This document shows, piece by piece, positions 17,403 through 26,491 of a stretch of DNA of 64,000 nt (positions are counted from its first letter, which is position 1; each line of letters starts with the position of its first letter). The translations under genes were made by a program, and so were the position numbers. This DNA is from Pirellulimonas nuda. Lineage in GTDB: Bacteria > Planctomycetota > Planctomycetia > Pirellulales > Lacipirellulaceae. The stretch is taken from contig NZ_CP036291.1 of the NCBI RefSeq assembly GCF_007750855.1, positions 1,984,001 through 2,048,000 on the forward strand, written 5' to 3'. The notes beneath the pieces are model-generated. The model saw nothing but the letters and a program-made list of their open reading frames with translations. It was not told the DNA's origin and did no database searches.

Positions 17403-18521
17403 CTAGTAGACGCCCACGGTCGTCCCCTCAGCCAATCGGCTAAACGGCCGCACGCCGCTGATGCCGTCCCAGGGGTACTTGTCGCTCGGGGGCTCGCGTT
17501 CGCCCTCGTCGCGTTCCAGGAAGCCCGGCACGAAGAATTCTTTGGTGAGGGTGGTCAGTTTGGCTCGGCCTGTTTCGCCGTAGCCGACCACGCGGTCGGT
17601 CTCGTCGAAGTCGACTACCTGCACCACCGCCCTCGGCTGCGGTGCGTGGTAGGTGATCTTGTAGCCGTTCTCTTTGGTCACCGGCTCGCTGCACGCCAGG
17701 CCCATCAGCGTATTGCCGTAGGTGGGGGTCATGTAGACGCCCGACTCTTCCGGCGGGCCGCCGAAGAGCTCTTCGACGCAAAACTTGGTCCACTGCGGGG
17801 TGAACTCGGTGCCGCCGGAGAAGATGCCGGTGATGCCGGTCTCGGGGAGGCTGCTCCCTTTTTCTTCGAGCCCCAGGCAGAGGCTCTCGATCAGCTTGGG
17901 CGTGCCGAACATGCACTTGATGTCGTGCCCGGCGCCCAGGATGGTGATCGCCTGGTCGATGCAGTGCTTCTTGTACTCCTCCAGGTGCTCCATCCAGCCC
18001 TTCTTGATGAGCTTGACCACCCACCGTGGATCGAGGTCGATGCAGAAGCAGATGCCGCCTCGCTCTTGCGCCAGGTGCTCTACCGCAAGTCGCAGCCGGC
18101 GGGGGCCGGAGGGGCCGAGCATCAGCCAGTTCGCGCCCTTTGGGAAATACTTGTCCGGCAGCGTCTCGCTAAACAGCGAGTAGTCGGTGCGGAAGTCGTC
18201 GATCGCGATCCGGCTCTTCGGGACGCCGGTGGTGCCGCCGGTCTCGAAGACGTACACGGGCTTGTCTGCCAAGCCCTTGGGGACCCACCGCCGCACGGGG
18301 CCTCCGCGGAGCCATTCGTCTTCGAAGTCCGGAAACTTGTTCAGGTCTTCAAAGCAGCGGATTTCGGTGAGCGGATCGAACTTCAGCTCGCCCCGTTTTT
18401 CTAGCCAGAAGGGGCAGCCGGTCGATTCGTGGAAGTGCCAGGCGACGGTCTCGACGGTGTGGGCGTCGAGCGCTTCTTGGGCCGCCTTGGCGCCGACGGC
18501 GGGATCGGAAGACGCGGTCAT
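17403..18521 (-). CDS. LuxE/phenylacetate-CoA-ligase-like adenylating enzyme
   Basis: This 372-residue protein has the adenylate-forming P-loop VFETGGTTGVPKSR, and GTEFTPQWTKFC with YGNTLMG further on, as in acyl-protein synthetases (LuxE) and phenylacetate-CoA ligases. The ATG at 18521 (MTASSDPAVG) is preferred over the longer open frame, whose upstream part overlaps a repeat and is not family-like. It likely activates a carboxylate with ATP and passes the acyl group to itself, a carrier or CoA. It is the first gene of the cluster leading to the reductase and alcohol dehydrogenase. Substrate cannot be told from sequence. Confidence 0.85.
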   Translation of the reverse strand: MTASSDPAVGAKAAQEALDAHTVETVAWHFHESTGCPFWLEKRGELKFDPLTEIRCFEDLNKFPDFEDEWLRGGPVRRWVPKGLADKPVYVFETGGTTGVPKSRIAIDDFRTDYSLFSETLPDKYFPKGANWLMLGPSGPRRLRLAVEHLAQERGGICFCIDLDPRWVVKLIKKGWMEHLEEYKKHCIDQAITILGAGHDIKCMFGTPKLIESLCLGLEEKGSSLPETGITGIFSGGTEFTPQWTKFCVEELFGGPPEESGVYMTPTYGNTLMGLACSEPVTKENGYKITYHAPQPRAVVQVVDFDETDRVVGYGETGRAKLTTLTKEFFVPGFLERDEGEREPPSDKYPWDGISGVRPFSRLAEGTTVGVY

Positions 18522-18602
18522 ACGTGGGGCTACCGAGTGGTGGAAACAAGGAACCACCAGACAATAGCTCAGAGCGCGCGGGCTGACAACTTGGCCGAAA
18601 CA

Positions 18603-18626
18603 GCGCCGAGGCGCAGCTCGGCTGCT
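18603..18626. repeat. Short hairpin repeat, GCCGAG/CTCGGC form, inverted copy
   Basis: The sequence gcgccgaggcgcagctcggc (then tgct) is the inverted match of 13079-13102. It lies in the 138-base gap between two minus-strand genes. Confidence 0.55.
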
Positions 18627-18659
18627 CCGGGGCACTCGGAACAGGCGTCGCGGTCGCGG

Positions 18660-19121
18660 CTAGACGGGCGACTCGGTAGACCCCGGGGCGCTGCCGAGGT
18701 GGGCCAGCACCTGGATCACACCGTTCAAGTGGGCCAGGCGCGGCCCGTAGCGGTCGATGAACTCGCTCAGCATGAACTCGCCGTAGACCAGGTCGTCCTT
18801 CGATTCCTTCACGTCCTCCGTAAGCCGGTCGAGGTACTCGACTTGCACCTTGGTGAGGGACTCGGCGGCCTCGCGGCAGTTGTGGGCGAGCTCCGGATTT
18901 GCGTCCCGCCAACGCTTGAGTTCCGAGTTGCGCTGCTTGTGCTGGGCAGAAACCACTGAGACGAGCTCTTCGAGCAGCTCGTTGGTGCGGTCCTGGGCCG
19001 AAAGCACCTCGCGGAGCAGCTCGGTTTGCTCCTCCGGGGGGCTGAGGATCCGCTGCGGCTGGCTCCCCGTGGAGACGTCGACCTGTGAGAAGAGGGGTGC
19101 GTAAGAGTGGTTTTCGGCCAT
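18660..19121 (-). CDS. Conserved-looking hypothetical protein, helical
   Basis: This 153-residue acidic, mostly helical protein has no signal peptide. A coiled-coil-prone stretch (EEQTELLREVLSAQDRTNEL) is followed by a charged region and a C-terminal segment with LVYGEFMLSEFIDRYGPRL. I do not recognise a named domain. The start MAENHSY at 19121 has a purine-rich AGAGAAAG upstream. It lies upstream of the carboxylate-reduction cluster in the same direction, 138 bases from the LuxE-like gene, so a regulatory or structural link is possible but unproven. Confidence 0.65.
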   Translation of the reverse strand: MAENHSYAPLFSQVDVSTGSQPQRILSPPEEQTELLREVLSAQDRTNELLEELVSVVSAQHKQRNSELKRWRDANPELAHNCREAAESLTKVQVEYLDRLTEDVKESKDDLVYGEFMLSEFIDRYGPRLAHLNGVIQVLAHLGSAPGSTESPV

Positions 19122-19404
19122 CGGTGCGTTGCTTTCTCTGGTCGTGAGTAGTTGGCGGTCGGCCGCCAAACGTCCGCGGGGCGCCCCTATGGCGGCGCCG
19201 CTAGCAGTTTGGCAAGCCAGCGGCCCGTTGAGGCCCCTCGCAGGTCCCAGCTTAGTGGGTTGAGCGAGAAGACGCCAGGATTTCGCCCCCTATCCCGGCG
19301 GGGTGCGGCGGCCCGGTTCAAGAGATTCGATCGACTATTCCGATTGAAACGGTAGCGCGAGCCTGCCTCGGGCTCCGTTCCGCCACCAGACGCCACAACT
19401 GTGC

Positions 19405-19890
19405 ATGCCCGACCCCACACGCCAGGCTAACCCGTGCATCGGCTACCTGTCTGTGCTCGAAGAGCCCGGAGCGGGGCTGATCGGCGGGTACCTGATCGTG
19501 TCGCCCCGCGGCCGGCCCCTCGAGTTCCACTGTACGGCCCCGATCGCCCCCAGCCGCGCGCATCAGTTGCTGTACGGGGCGTCGCTCCGGGCGTGCCTGG
19601 TCGCCGAAGAGATCGGCCCGTCGCTGCTGCGGGCCGCTGCCCACCGGCCTGCGGTGGTGCTGACCGAAGACGCCGACCTCGCCAGCATCCAATCGCCGGA
19701 CGTGGCGCTAGTGCGGATGGACCGCCTCGCCGAGGCGCGGGGATTGCTCCTCGGACCCGCTTCAGACGCGCTTTCGGCGCTCGAATCCCACACCGACCTG
19801 GCCGAGCCGTTCGAGCGGATCGTCGCCGCGGTGCGCGAGGCGCAACGCATCACCACCGACCCGGAGCCGGCCGATGTACGGGCCGCTTGA
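19405..19890 (+). CDS. Hypothetical protein coupled to SNF2 helicase
   Basis: This 161-residue protein has no recognised domain. It has a beta-rich N-terminal half (CIGYLSVLEEPGAGLIGGYL) and a helical end. Its last 17 bases overlap the start of the SNF2 gene, with the ATG of the helicase inside its final codons, which indicates translational coupling. The 284 bases upstream show no gene. The pairing suggests it is a dedicated partner or regulator of the helicase. Confidence 0.7.
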   Translation: MPDPTRQANPCIGYLSVLEEPGAGLIGGYLIVSPRGRPLEFHCTAPIAPSRAHQLLYGASLRACLVAEEIGPSLLRAAAHRPAVVLTEDADLASIQSPDVALVRMDRLAEARGLLLGPASDALSALESHTDLAEPFERIVAAVREAQRITTDPEPADVRAA

Positions 19891-21589
19891 GCCGCCGCAG
19901 GTGAGGTCGGTCGGGGCAGCGCAGCTCTGCTTCGGCGTGACGACCGCCCAGCACCCGCTGCACGCGCCCCGGGCCGCCGCCACGGCCCCGTGGGCGACCG
20001 ACCTCGAGCCGCCGACGGTGCTCTCTTTGAAGCCGGACGGCTACGCGGTCCGGGTCTCTGGCTGTTTGATGCCCGAAGCGGGCCCCGTGGCGCCGACCGC
20101 CCCGCGGGCGGCTGCCGGTCCGCGGCAGCCGAGGCGCGGCGGGGGCAAACGGACGCGGGTCCGTCCGCCGACCGACGTGGTGCGGCTGCAAGACCGGTTG
20201 CAGTACCTGCTGCAGCCGCCGCTCGAATCGTTGATCGCGCAAGAGTCGCTCGCGTTCCCGTTCGAGCCATTCGACTACCAGTACGACGGCGTGGCGTTCT
20301 TGTTCCCTCGGCGTCACGCGATCTTGGCGGACGAGATGGGCCTGGGCAAGACGATGCAGGCCATCACGGCGATCCGCCTGCTCGCCAGGGCAGGGCGGCT
20401 CACCTCTGCGCTGCTGATCTGTCCGAAGCCCTTGGTCTCGAACTGGCGACGCGAGTTCTCACTGTGGGCGCCGGAGCTGTCGGTCGCGGTGATCGACGGC
20501 AAGCAGTCGGTACGCGCCTGGGCGTGGCGCGAGGCGTCGGCCGTGGTGCGGATCTCCAACTACGAGGCGGCCGTCCGCGACCTGGACATGATCACCGGCG
20601 CGGGGCCCTACGACCTGGTCATGCTGGACGAGGCCCAGCGCGTGAAGAACGCGTCGAGCGCAACGGCGCAGGCCGTGCGGTCGATCCCGCGGACCTCAAG
20701 CTGGGCGCTTACCGGCACGCCGATCGAGAACAGCATCGAAGACCTGGTGAGCATCCTCGAGTTCGTCTCCCCCGGCGCCGCCAAGCCGGGCACGCCGGCC
20801 AGGGCCCTGGCGCCGATGGTGCGCGACCTAGTGCTGCGGCGGCGCAAGGAACAGGTGCTGGCTGACATGCCGCCGAAGCTGGTGAGCGACGAGCAGGTCG
20901 ACCTCACGCCGGAACAGTGGGAGGCCTACACGCGGGCCGAAGAAGAGGGGGTCGTGGCGCTCGACGCGTTAGGCAAGGAGGTCGACCTCAAGCACGTGTT
21001 CCAGTTGGTGCTGCGTCTGAAGCAGATCTGCAACTTCGATCCGGTGACCGGCGCCAGCGGGAAGCTCGACCGGCTCGAAGCCGAGCTCGAGGAGTGCGTC
21101 GCCAGCGGCCGCAAGGCGATCGTCTTCAGCCAGTGGGTCGGCTCGCTCGAGAAGATCGCGGCGCGGATCGGGCGGTTCCATCCGCTAGAGTACCACGGCC
21201 GCGTGCCTCACAGCCGCCGTGACGGGGTGATCGAACGGTTCCGCGACGACCCGGCGTGCGGCGTGATCCTGATGAGCTACGGGGCCGGCAGCGTGGGGCT
21301 GAACCTGCAGTTCGCCCAGTACGTGTTCTTGTTCGACCGGTGGTGGAACCCGGCGGTTGAGGACCAGGCGATCAACCGCGCCCACCGCATCGGCGCCGCG
21401 GGGACCGTGACGGTGACGCGCTACCTGGCGGCCGGCACGATCGAAGAGCGGATCGACCGCGTGCTGTCGGAGAAGCGGGCCCTGGCCGAAGCGGTGCTCG
21501 GCGCCGACGGCCCGCCGGCCAGCTACGGGCTGACGCGCGACGACCTGCTGGAGCTGTTCCAGCGGCCGCGCAGCAAGGCGGCGGCGTAG
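19874..21589 (+). CDS. SNF2-family helicase/ATPase
   Basis: This 571-residue protein has both helicase lobes. Motif I is DEMGLGKT at about residues 153-160, motif II is DEAQ at about 252-255, motif III is LTGTPIEN, and the second lobe has FSQWVGSLEK, SYGAGSVGLNLQ and DQAINRAHRIGA. About 130 N-terminal residues are of no known family and include a basic R/G-rich stretch. SNF2 proteins translocate on double-stranded DNA and remodel bound proteins; bacterial members include RapA-like and defence-associated types. The DEAQ rather than DEAH box is common in bacterial members. Its coupled small partner is the only contextual clue to its role. Confidence 0.9.
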   Translation: MYGPLEPPQVRSVGAAQLCFGVTTAQHPLHAPRAAATAPWATDLEPPTVLSLKPDGYAVRVSGCLMPEAGPVAPTAPRAAAGPRQPRRGGGKRTRVRPPTDVVRLQDRLQYLLQPPLESLIAQESLAFPFEPFDYQYDGVAFLFPRRHAILADEMGLGKTMQAITAIRLLARAGRLTSALLICPKPLVSNWRREFSLWAPELSVAVIDGKQSVRAWAWREASAVVRISNYEAAVRDLDMITGAGPYDLVMLDEAQRVKNASSATAQAVRSIPRTSSWALTGTPIENSIEDLVSILEFVSPGAAKPGTPARALAPMVRDLVLRRRKEQVLADMPPKLVSDEQVDLTPEQWEAYTRAEEEGVVALDALGKEVDLKHVFQLVLRLKQICNFDPVTGASGKLDRLEAELEECVASGRKAIVFSQWVGSLEKIAARIGRFHPLEYHGRVPHSRRDGVIERFRDDPACGVILMSYGAGSVGLNLQFAQYVFLFDRWWNPAVEDQAINRAHRIGAAGTVTVTRYLAAGTIEERIDRVLSEKRALAEAVLGADGPPASYGLTRDDLLELFQRPRSKAAA

Positions 21590-21768
21590 CGTTTCGGGCT
21601 GCGTAGGCATTGCGAGTTAGGCAAGCGACGGCGGATGCGACAGCGGCGCCGACCCGATCTGGACTTTTCCACAGCCAATGCGCGGTCTTGGCAGCGCGAC
21701 ATGGCCGGCGGGGGGCGATACCTTCACTGATAGCGTCCCGCGACGCTGCTGTGCCCGCGTCGGTATTC

Positions 21769-21776
21769 GGAAGGAG
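21769..21776 (+). promoter_or_regulatory. Ribosome binding site that decides a GTG start
   Basis: GGAAGGAG lies 5 bases before GTG at 21782. No ATG in frame gives a signal peptide, so this site fixes the start of the small secreted protein. Confidence 0.8.
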
Positions 21777-21781
21777 CCACT

Positions 21782-22141
21782 GTGCGAATCATTGTCTCGA
21801 TACTCGCGTTGTGTGCACTAACCTCTTCGGCGAGCGGGGGCGAGATCTGCTGCGACCCGGTGCTCATTCACACCAACGGCATGCGGTTGGCTTCGACGTG
21901 CCCGGAACGCAGCAGCAACGTCTACTGGCGGTGCGACCCGTACCACGTGGGCCAATGCGGCGATCGGTACAACTGGCCGCCGCTCAACTCGCTGCTCTTC
22001 CGCACGCCGTACTCCGGCCCCTGCACGGGCGCGGACGCCCCCTCGGGGCTGCACGTCGGGACCGGCTTCTACGAGCCGATCGACGCGACCCGCTTCGAGC
22101 GGATCGGCACGCTCCCGGCGCCGCCGGCCGCGGCCCGCTAG
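21782..22141 (+). CDS. Small secreted cysteine-containing protein
   Basis: This 119-residue protein starts at GTG with an excellent ribosome site. The N-terminal 19 residues form a clear signal peptide (hydrophobic IIVSILALCALTSSASG). The mature part has six cysteines after EIC, suggesting disulfides, and ends in a short P/A-rich tail. No domain is recognised. A strong terminator follows at 22311, so it is likely a single-gene transcript. Confidence 0.75.
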   Translation: MRIIVSILALCALTSSASGGEICCDPVLIHTNGMRLASTCPERSSNVYWRCDPYHVGQCGDRYNWPPLNSLLFRTPYSGPCTGADAPSGLHVGTGFYEPIDATRFERIGTLPAPPAAAR

Positions 22142-22310
22142 CACGGCGGCGTCTTCGCCCTCGCCCCAGTCGTTACAGTTTGCCACGGGCGATTGATCGC
22201 CCGATGCGGCCGCCGATTTATTGCGTCGGCGGCCCGCTGGTTGCGCCGATACTGTCAGTACTACGACGCAGGGAGGGCGAAACACAGTCTGTGTTTTGCT
22301 TCAGGATAGG

Positions 22311-22353
22311 GGTCATGGCAGGGCGACGGATCATCCTGCCATGACCTCTTTTT
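22311..22353 (+). terminator. Intrinsic terminator after the small secreted protein
   Basis: A 12-base perfect stem, ggtcatggcagg (22311-22322) with cctgccatgacc (22335-22346), is followed by TCTTTTTTT on the plus strand. The same bases encode the last residues of the convergent CNNM gene on the minus strand. Confidence 0.85.
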
Positions 22354-23356
22354 TTGCGCCGCCGGGCGGACCGGGCGCGGGGCCTCGCCCCAGCGCGTCG
22401 GTCGTCAGCACCGAACGCAGCGCCTCGAGCCGCAGCAGCCCCGTGACGCGTCCCGCCGGCCCCAGCCGCACCAGCGCGATCGGCTGCCCGTCGCTCTGCA
22501 TCCGTGTCAGGGCCGACAGGAAGGTGGTCTGCTCGTCGAACTCCAGCAGCGGACGGATCGGCGGGGGCGCGTTGGGATCGCCGTTCAGGCAGTCGAACGC
22601 CCGCACGTAGCCCACGATCTCTCGCCGGCGGGCCGGGTCCTCTACCGGCATCGCGGCTTGTTTCTGGCGGCGGGCGAGCCGCAGCACGTCGCGTCGCGAC
22701 ATCACGGTCGAAGCGCGGACGAACCTCGCCGAGGGGGTCATGAACTCACGGACGGAGCGGCTCGCGGCGCCGAAGATCGCCTGCGCCAGCCGGCGTTGGA
22801 CCGGCTCCAGCAGCCCGACGGCGTGCCCCTCGTCGAGCGCCTGGGCCAGCTCGCGGCGTGCGATGACCCCCCGGATGACGTCCGTGGGGGTGCGGCCGAC
22901 CCACTGCAGCAGCCGGCCGACGCACCACAGCAGCGCGCTCACCGGCAAGAACAGCAGCCCCGCCACGGCCAGCGGCGCCGCGACGCGCCGCAGCATGCGG
23001 TTGGGCGCCGCGTAGAAGACGTTCTTCGGCATTAGCTCGCCGTACACGAACACCAGCGGCGAGAACGCCATCGGCACCAGCACCCCGGCGAGCTCCGAGC
23101 CGGCGAAGTAGTGGTCGCAGGCCATCACGATCGCCGAAGACGCCAGGTAGTTGGCCACGTTGTTGCCCACCAGCACCGTAGCGACGAACGCCGCGGGGTT
23201 GTTCACCGCCCAGAGGAAGCCCTTGGAGATGCGGTCTCCGGCCATCGTGTCGATCACCAGCCGCAGCCGCGACAGGCGGTAGAAGCCGGTCTCCGAGCCG
23301 CTGAACATCGCGCTCAGTGCAAGCCCCAACGAGAACAACAGCAGCGGCACGATCAT
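22331..23356 (-). CDS. CNNM-domain transporter (CorC/HlyC-like), shorter partner
   Basis: This 341-residue protein has an N-terminal CNNM membrane domain with SAMFSGSETGFY in the first helix and the PKNVFYAAPNR motif, followed by a CBS-like cytoplasmic region. Family members are Mg2+ and Co2+ efflux or regulatory transporters of the inner membrane. Its ATG overlaps the stop of the next CNNM gene (ATGA), so the two are translated together and may form a heterodimer. The C-terminal codons form one arm of a plus-strand terminator. Confidence 0.88.
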   Translation of the reverse strand: MIVPLLLFSLGLALSAMFSGSETGFYRLSRLRLVIDTMAGDRISKGFLWAVNNPAAFVATVLVGNNVANYLASSAIVMACDHYFAGSELAGVLVPMAFSPLVFVYGELMPKNVFYAAPNRMLRRVAAPLAVAGLLFLPVSALLWCVGRLLQWVGRTPTDVIRGVIARRELAQALDEGHAVGLLEPVQRRLAQAIFGAASRSVREFMTPSARFVRASTVMSRRDVLRLARRQKQAAMPVEDPARRREIVGYVRAFDCLNGDPNAPPPIRPLLEFDEQTTFLSALTRMQSDGQPIALVRLGPAGRVTGLLRLEALRSVLTTDALGRGPAPGPPGGAKKEVMAG

Positions 23357-24642
23357 CGCGCACCCTCCGGGGACGCCGGCTGATCGGTAGAGCCGCTGGG
23401 CTCGGGCCGGACGTGGATCAGCGTCGGCCCGTCCTGCGGCGCTTCAACAACCTCCCAGTAGAAGCCCCCCCAAGAGATCGCGTCCGAAGCGCTCGGCACG
23501 CGGTGCAAGACCTCCTGAAGGAGCCCGCCGACCGTCACGTTCTGGGCGTCCGGGAAGGGGACGCCCAGCCGTCGGCTCACCTTCCGCAAGGTGGTGAAGC
23601 CGCTGACTTCCCACGCCTCTTCGCCCAGAGCGCGGATCGAACCGAGCTGCCGGATGGCCTCGTGCTCGTGCGACTCCGGGTTCAGGATGTGATCGAACAG
23701 GTCCTCCAGCGTGACCACGCCGACGGTCTCGCCCATCTCGTTCAGCACCGCGGCCACGCGCCGGCCCGTCTCCTGCAACGCGTCGAGCGCCGCCGCGGCG
23801 GGGGCCGACCAGGGGACGTACGCCACCGGCTGGGCGTACAGGTGCAACGCGTCGATGGGGGTCATCGCCACCCGGTCCAGCGGCAGGGCGGCGGCGATTT
23901 CTTCGCTGTCTGGCTCGGTGATCAGCACGTAGCCGCTGGGGGTCGCCTCGCCCTCGAGGTCCTCCACGTGCACCGGCGGGGTAAACGCCCAGTAGCGTTT
24001 GCGGGGCCGCATGATCTCCTCGACGCGCATCTCCGAGAGCGACACCGTCCGCCCGAGGATGTCGCGCTCTTGCTCCAGCAGGTCGCGGTCTTTGGCTCCC
24101 AGGGCGATCGCCCGCTCCAGGTCTCCCAGCTCGAGGTAGGGCTCCGGCTCGAACGACGGGGCGACCAGGCGGAGCGACGCGTTGGTGACCGTCTTGAGCA
24201 TCGGCAGCATCGGGTCCACGAGCCGCGCCGCCATCTTCAGCGGCAGCCCCACCAGCCCGGCGACCTGCTGCGGCCAGATCACCGCGACGTTCTTCGGCAG
24301 CATCTCGCCGAAGAGGATGATCGCCAGCAGCGCGCCCAGGCCGAACGCGATCGAGGCCTGTGTCCCTAGCTGGGTCCCCAGCCGCAGCGTGACGACGCTC
24401 GAGAGCGCGAAGTACGCCATGTTGGTCACCAGGTTCCAAAACAAGATCGTGGTGAGCACGCGTGGCGGGTCGGCCAGCAGGGCCGCCGCGGCGCGTCCCC
24501 CGCGGCTCCCCGCGGCGAGCCTCTCTTGCTGCTCCCGCGTCAAGTAGAACAGCGCCGCTTCGCTCCCCGAAAAGAACGCCGAGGCGACAACCAAAGCGGT
24601 CATCACCAGCATGTGGGGGAGGGTGGCGAGCAGCGATTCCAA
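23353..24642 (-). CDS. CNNM/CBS-domain transporter with CorC_HlyC domain
   Basis: This 429-residue protein has a CNNM domain (SAFFSGSEAALF, then EMLPKNVAV), two CBS modules (EIMRPRKRYW and GVVTLEDLFDHIL) and a C-terminal CorC/HlyC domain (VSGFTTLRKVSRRLG). This is the full architecture of the hemolysin-C/CorC transporter family. It is translationally coupled to the shorter CNNM gene and follows the ABC-2 permease by 13 bases. Confidence 0.92.
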   Translation of the reverse strand: MESLLATLPHMLVMTALVVASAFFSGSEAALFYLTREQQERLAAGSRGGRAAAALLADPPRVLTTILFWNLVTNMAYFALSSVVTLRLGTQLGTQASIAFGLGALLAIILFGEMLPKNVAVIWPQQVAGLVGLPLKMAARLVDPMLPMLKTVTNASLRLVAPSFEPEPYLELGDLERAIALGAKDRDLLEQERDILGRTVSLSEMRVEEIMRPRKRYWAFTPPVHVEDLEGEATPSGYVLITEPDSEEIAAALPLDRVAMTPIDALHLYAQPVAYVPWSAPAAAALDALQETGRRVAAVLNEMGETVGVVTLEDLFDHILNPESHEHEAIRQLGSIRALGEEAWEVSGFTTLRKVSRRLGVPFPDAQNVTVGGLLQEVLHRVPSASDAISWGGFYWEVVEAPQDGPTLIHVRPEPSGSTDQPASPEGAR

Positions 24643-24655
24643 GGCGTCTTCCGCG

Positions 24656-26491
24656 TTAGTCTCTAGCGGCGGTGCGGCCGGTGGCCACGTCGAACTCGGC
24701 CAGCGCCGGCACCAGCATCGCCGCGGTAAAGAACCCGCACGCGGCGATCGACGCCAGGAAGACGCCGCTGTAGTTCATCAGCAGGAAGCTAGTGATCGCG
24801 TAGAACGTGGCGGCCGGCGCCGAGAAGCAGGCCAGCATCATCGCGCGCGACGGGTTCCGCCAAGCGAGCGCCGCGAACAACGCCAGCCCGCCGCCGGCCA
24901 TGAATCCCAGGAACGGGACCAGTTGCTTGTCGAAGGATTCGCTCAACTCCACCATCATCCGCATGCAGAAGCTGACACCCAGGAACAAGAACAGCAGCGT
25001 CCCGATGCTGGTGGCGATGGCGTGCTGAGAGTTGGGGTAGATCATGCCGGCGTGCAGCCCCAGCACAGCGGCGAACACGTCGACCGCCAGCAGCCCCACG
25101 ATCATGAACGCCAGGTTCTCCCCGCCGAGCGCGCCCACCCAGCCCAGGTAGCAGCACAGCGCGATCGGCAGCAGGATCATCTCCTTGGCGTTGTAGAAGG
25201 CGCCGGCGAGCTTGCCGAAGATGATCTCCTTCGGCGTGAGGTCGGTGGCCAGCAAGAGGTCCAGCGCCTTGGCGTCGCGCTCGCCGGTGATCGACGTCAC
25301 CGCCAACGCGTTGACCAGCACCACGCTCACCACCAGCAGCGGGGCCAGCGGGGCCGCGATGGGGGGCAGGGTGCGCCCGTCGGCCTGCGGGGCGCCCAAC
25401 TCGCGGACCACCCCCGCGACGCACAGGGCAAAGATCGCCAGGTACGCCAGCCGCACCACGATAATCTTCTTGCCGTACGCCCAGGTGCGCACCTCACGCC
25501 ATAGGATGGGGTTGTTCCACACCGGCCGCAGCTTGCCCGGAGCGGCGTGCACGCTGGCCCGCTGGGTGGGGGATTCAACTGAGTCGCTGGCGAATGAGTC
25601 GCTGGTGAAGATGCCCGCGGAATGTTCTTCGGACTCCTGCCGGGGCCGCGCCTCGCGCGAAGGGTTCCAGACACGCACCCGCAGGATGGCCACCGCGTTA
25701 AGCAGAAAAACGATCGCCCCGGACACGGCCGCAAACCCGGCCACCAGCGCGCCGGGACCCGCCTCGCCGGTCGACCCCGGCCCGCGGGCGATCGGCGGGT
25801 TGGGTCCGAAGCCCGGCGCCACGGCGACGCGTATCGCCCGCCAGGGGCTGGCCATCGCGGCGGCGTCTGCGGCGTTCACGCCGGCGATCCGCTCACCCAG
25901 GGCGCCGCTCCCGACGATCTCCCAGCCGACCGACCAGAGCACGATCACCAGGGCGGACATCGCCAGCGCCTGGAACGTTTTTTCTCGCCACAGGGCCAGC
26001 ACCGAGCCCAGGCTGCCCGCCGCCAGGGCGCTGAAGACGGTCACCACCAGCACGCGGCCCACCTGCTCTAGCGAGACCCCCCCGAGCCAGCCGATGGCCA
26101 GCAGCACCGGCGCGGTCGACGCGATCACCACCAGCACCGTGAGCAGGCTCGCCAGCAGCTTGCCTAGCACCAGCTCGCTGTTGGTGAGCTCCGAGAGCAG
26201 CAATAGCAGTAGGGTTTTCCGGTCTTTTTCTTGCGACACCGCCGCGGCGGTCAGCAGCGCGGAGAACAAGATGCAGACGGTCAGCACCAGCGGAGCGATC
26301 TGGGCGAACACCGTGGCGCCGAACCGGGCCAGCTCCCCGGGCCCGCTGACCTGCTGAGACCCCACCACCACCTGCCACGCGGTGAGCACCAGCCCCAGCA
26401 GCACGGCCGCCATCAGGGTCCGGACCGCAAAGAACTTGGGGCGGCGCGGGGCGGTAAGCGCCTCGCGGGAGAAAACCGGGCCGATGATCAA
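24656..26491 (-). CDS. ABC-2-type transporter permease, duplicated
   Basis: This protein of about 611 residues has roughly twelve hydrophobic segments in two similar halves. Each half carries the ABC-2 pattern: QEKDRKTLLLLLLSELTNSE in the first and GERDAKALDLLLATDLTPKE in the second. The best start is TTG at 26491 (reading M-IIGPVFSREALTAPRRPK), which puts the first helix near residue 25. The open frame continues far upstream, but that part is out of character and overlaps the promoter region of the TPR gene. No ATPase gene is adjacent. The substrate is unknown. Confidence 0.85.
   Translation of the reverse strand: MIIGPVFSREALTAPRRPKFFAVRTLMAAVLLGLVLTAWQVVVGSQQVSGPGELARFGATVFAQIAPLVLTVCILFSALLTAAAVSQEKDRKTLLLLLLSELTNSELVLGKLLASLLTVLVVIASTAPVLLAIGWLGGVSLEQVGRVLVVTVFSALAAGSLGSVLALWREKTFQALAMSALVIVLWSVGWEIVGSGALGERIAGVNAADAAAMASPWRAIRVAVAPGFGPNPPIARGPGSTGEAGPGALVAGFAAVSGAIVFLLNAVAILRVRVWNPSREARPRQESEEHSAGIFTSDSFASDSVESPTQRASVHAAPGKLRPVWNNPILWREVRTWAYGKKIIVVRLAYLAIFALCVAGVVRELGAPQADGRTLPPIAAPLAPLLVVSVVLVNALAVTSITGERDAKALDLLLATDLTPKEIIFGKLAGAFYNAKEMILLPIALCCYLGWVGALGGENLAFMIVGLLAVDVFAAVLGLHAGMIYPNSQHAIATSIGTLLFLFLGVSFCMRMMVELSESFDKQLVPFLGFMAGGGLALFAALAWRNPSRAMMLACFSAPAATFYAITSFLLMNYSGVFLASIAACGFFTAAMLVPALAEFDVATGRTAARD

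Noticed and set aside
23317..24369. Arg/His-rich plus-strand frame opposite the CNNM genes
   Set aside because: A compositional shadow; the minus strand holds well-conserved CNNM and CBS motifs.
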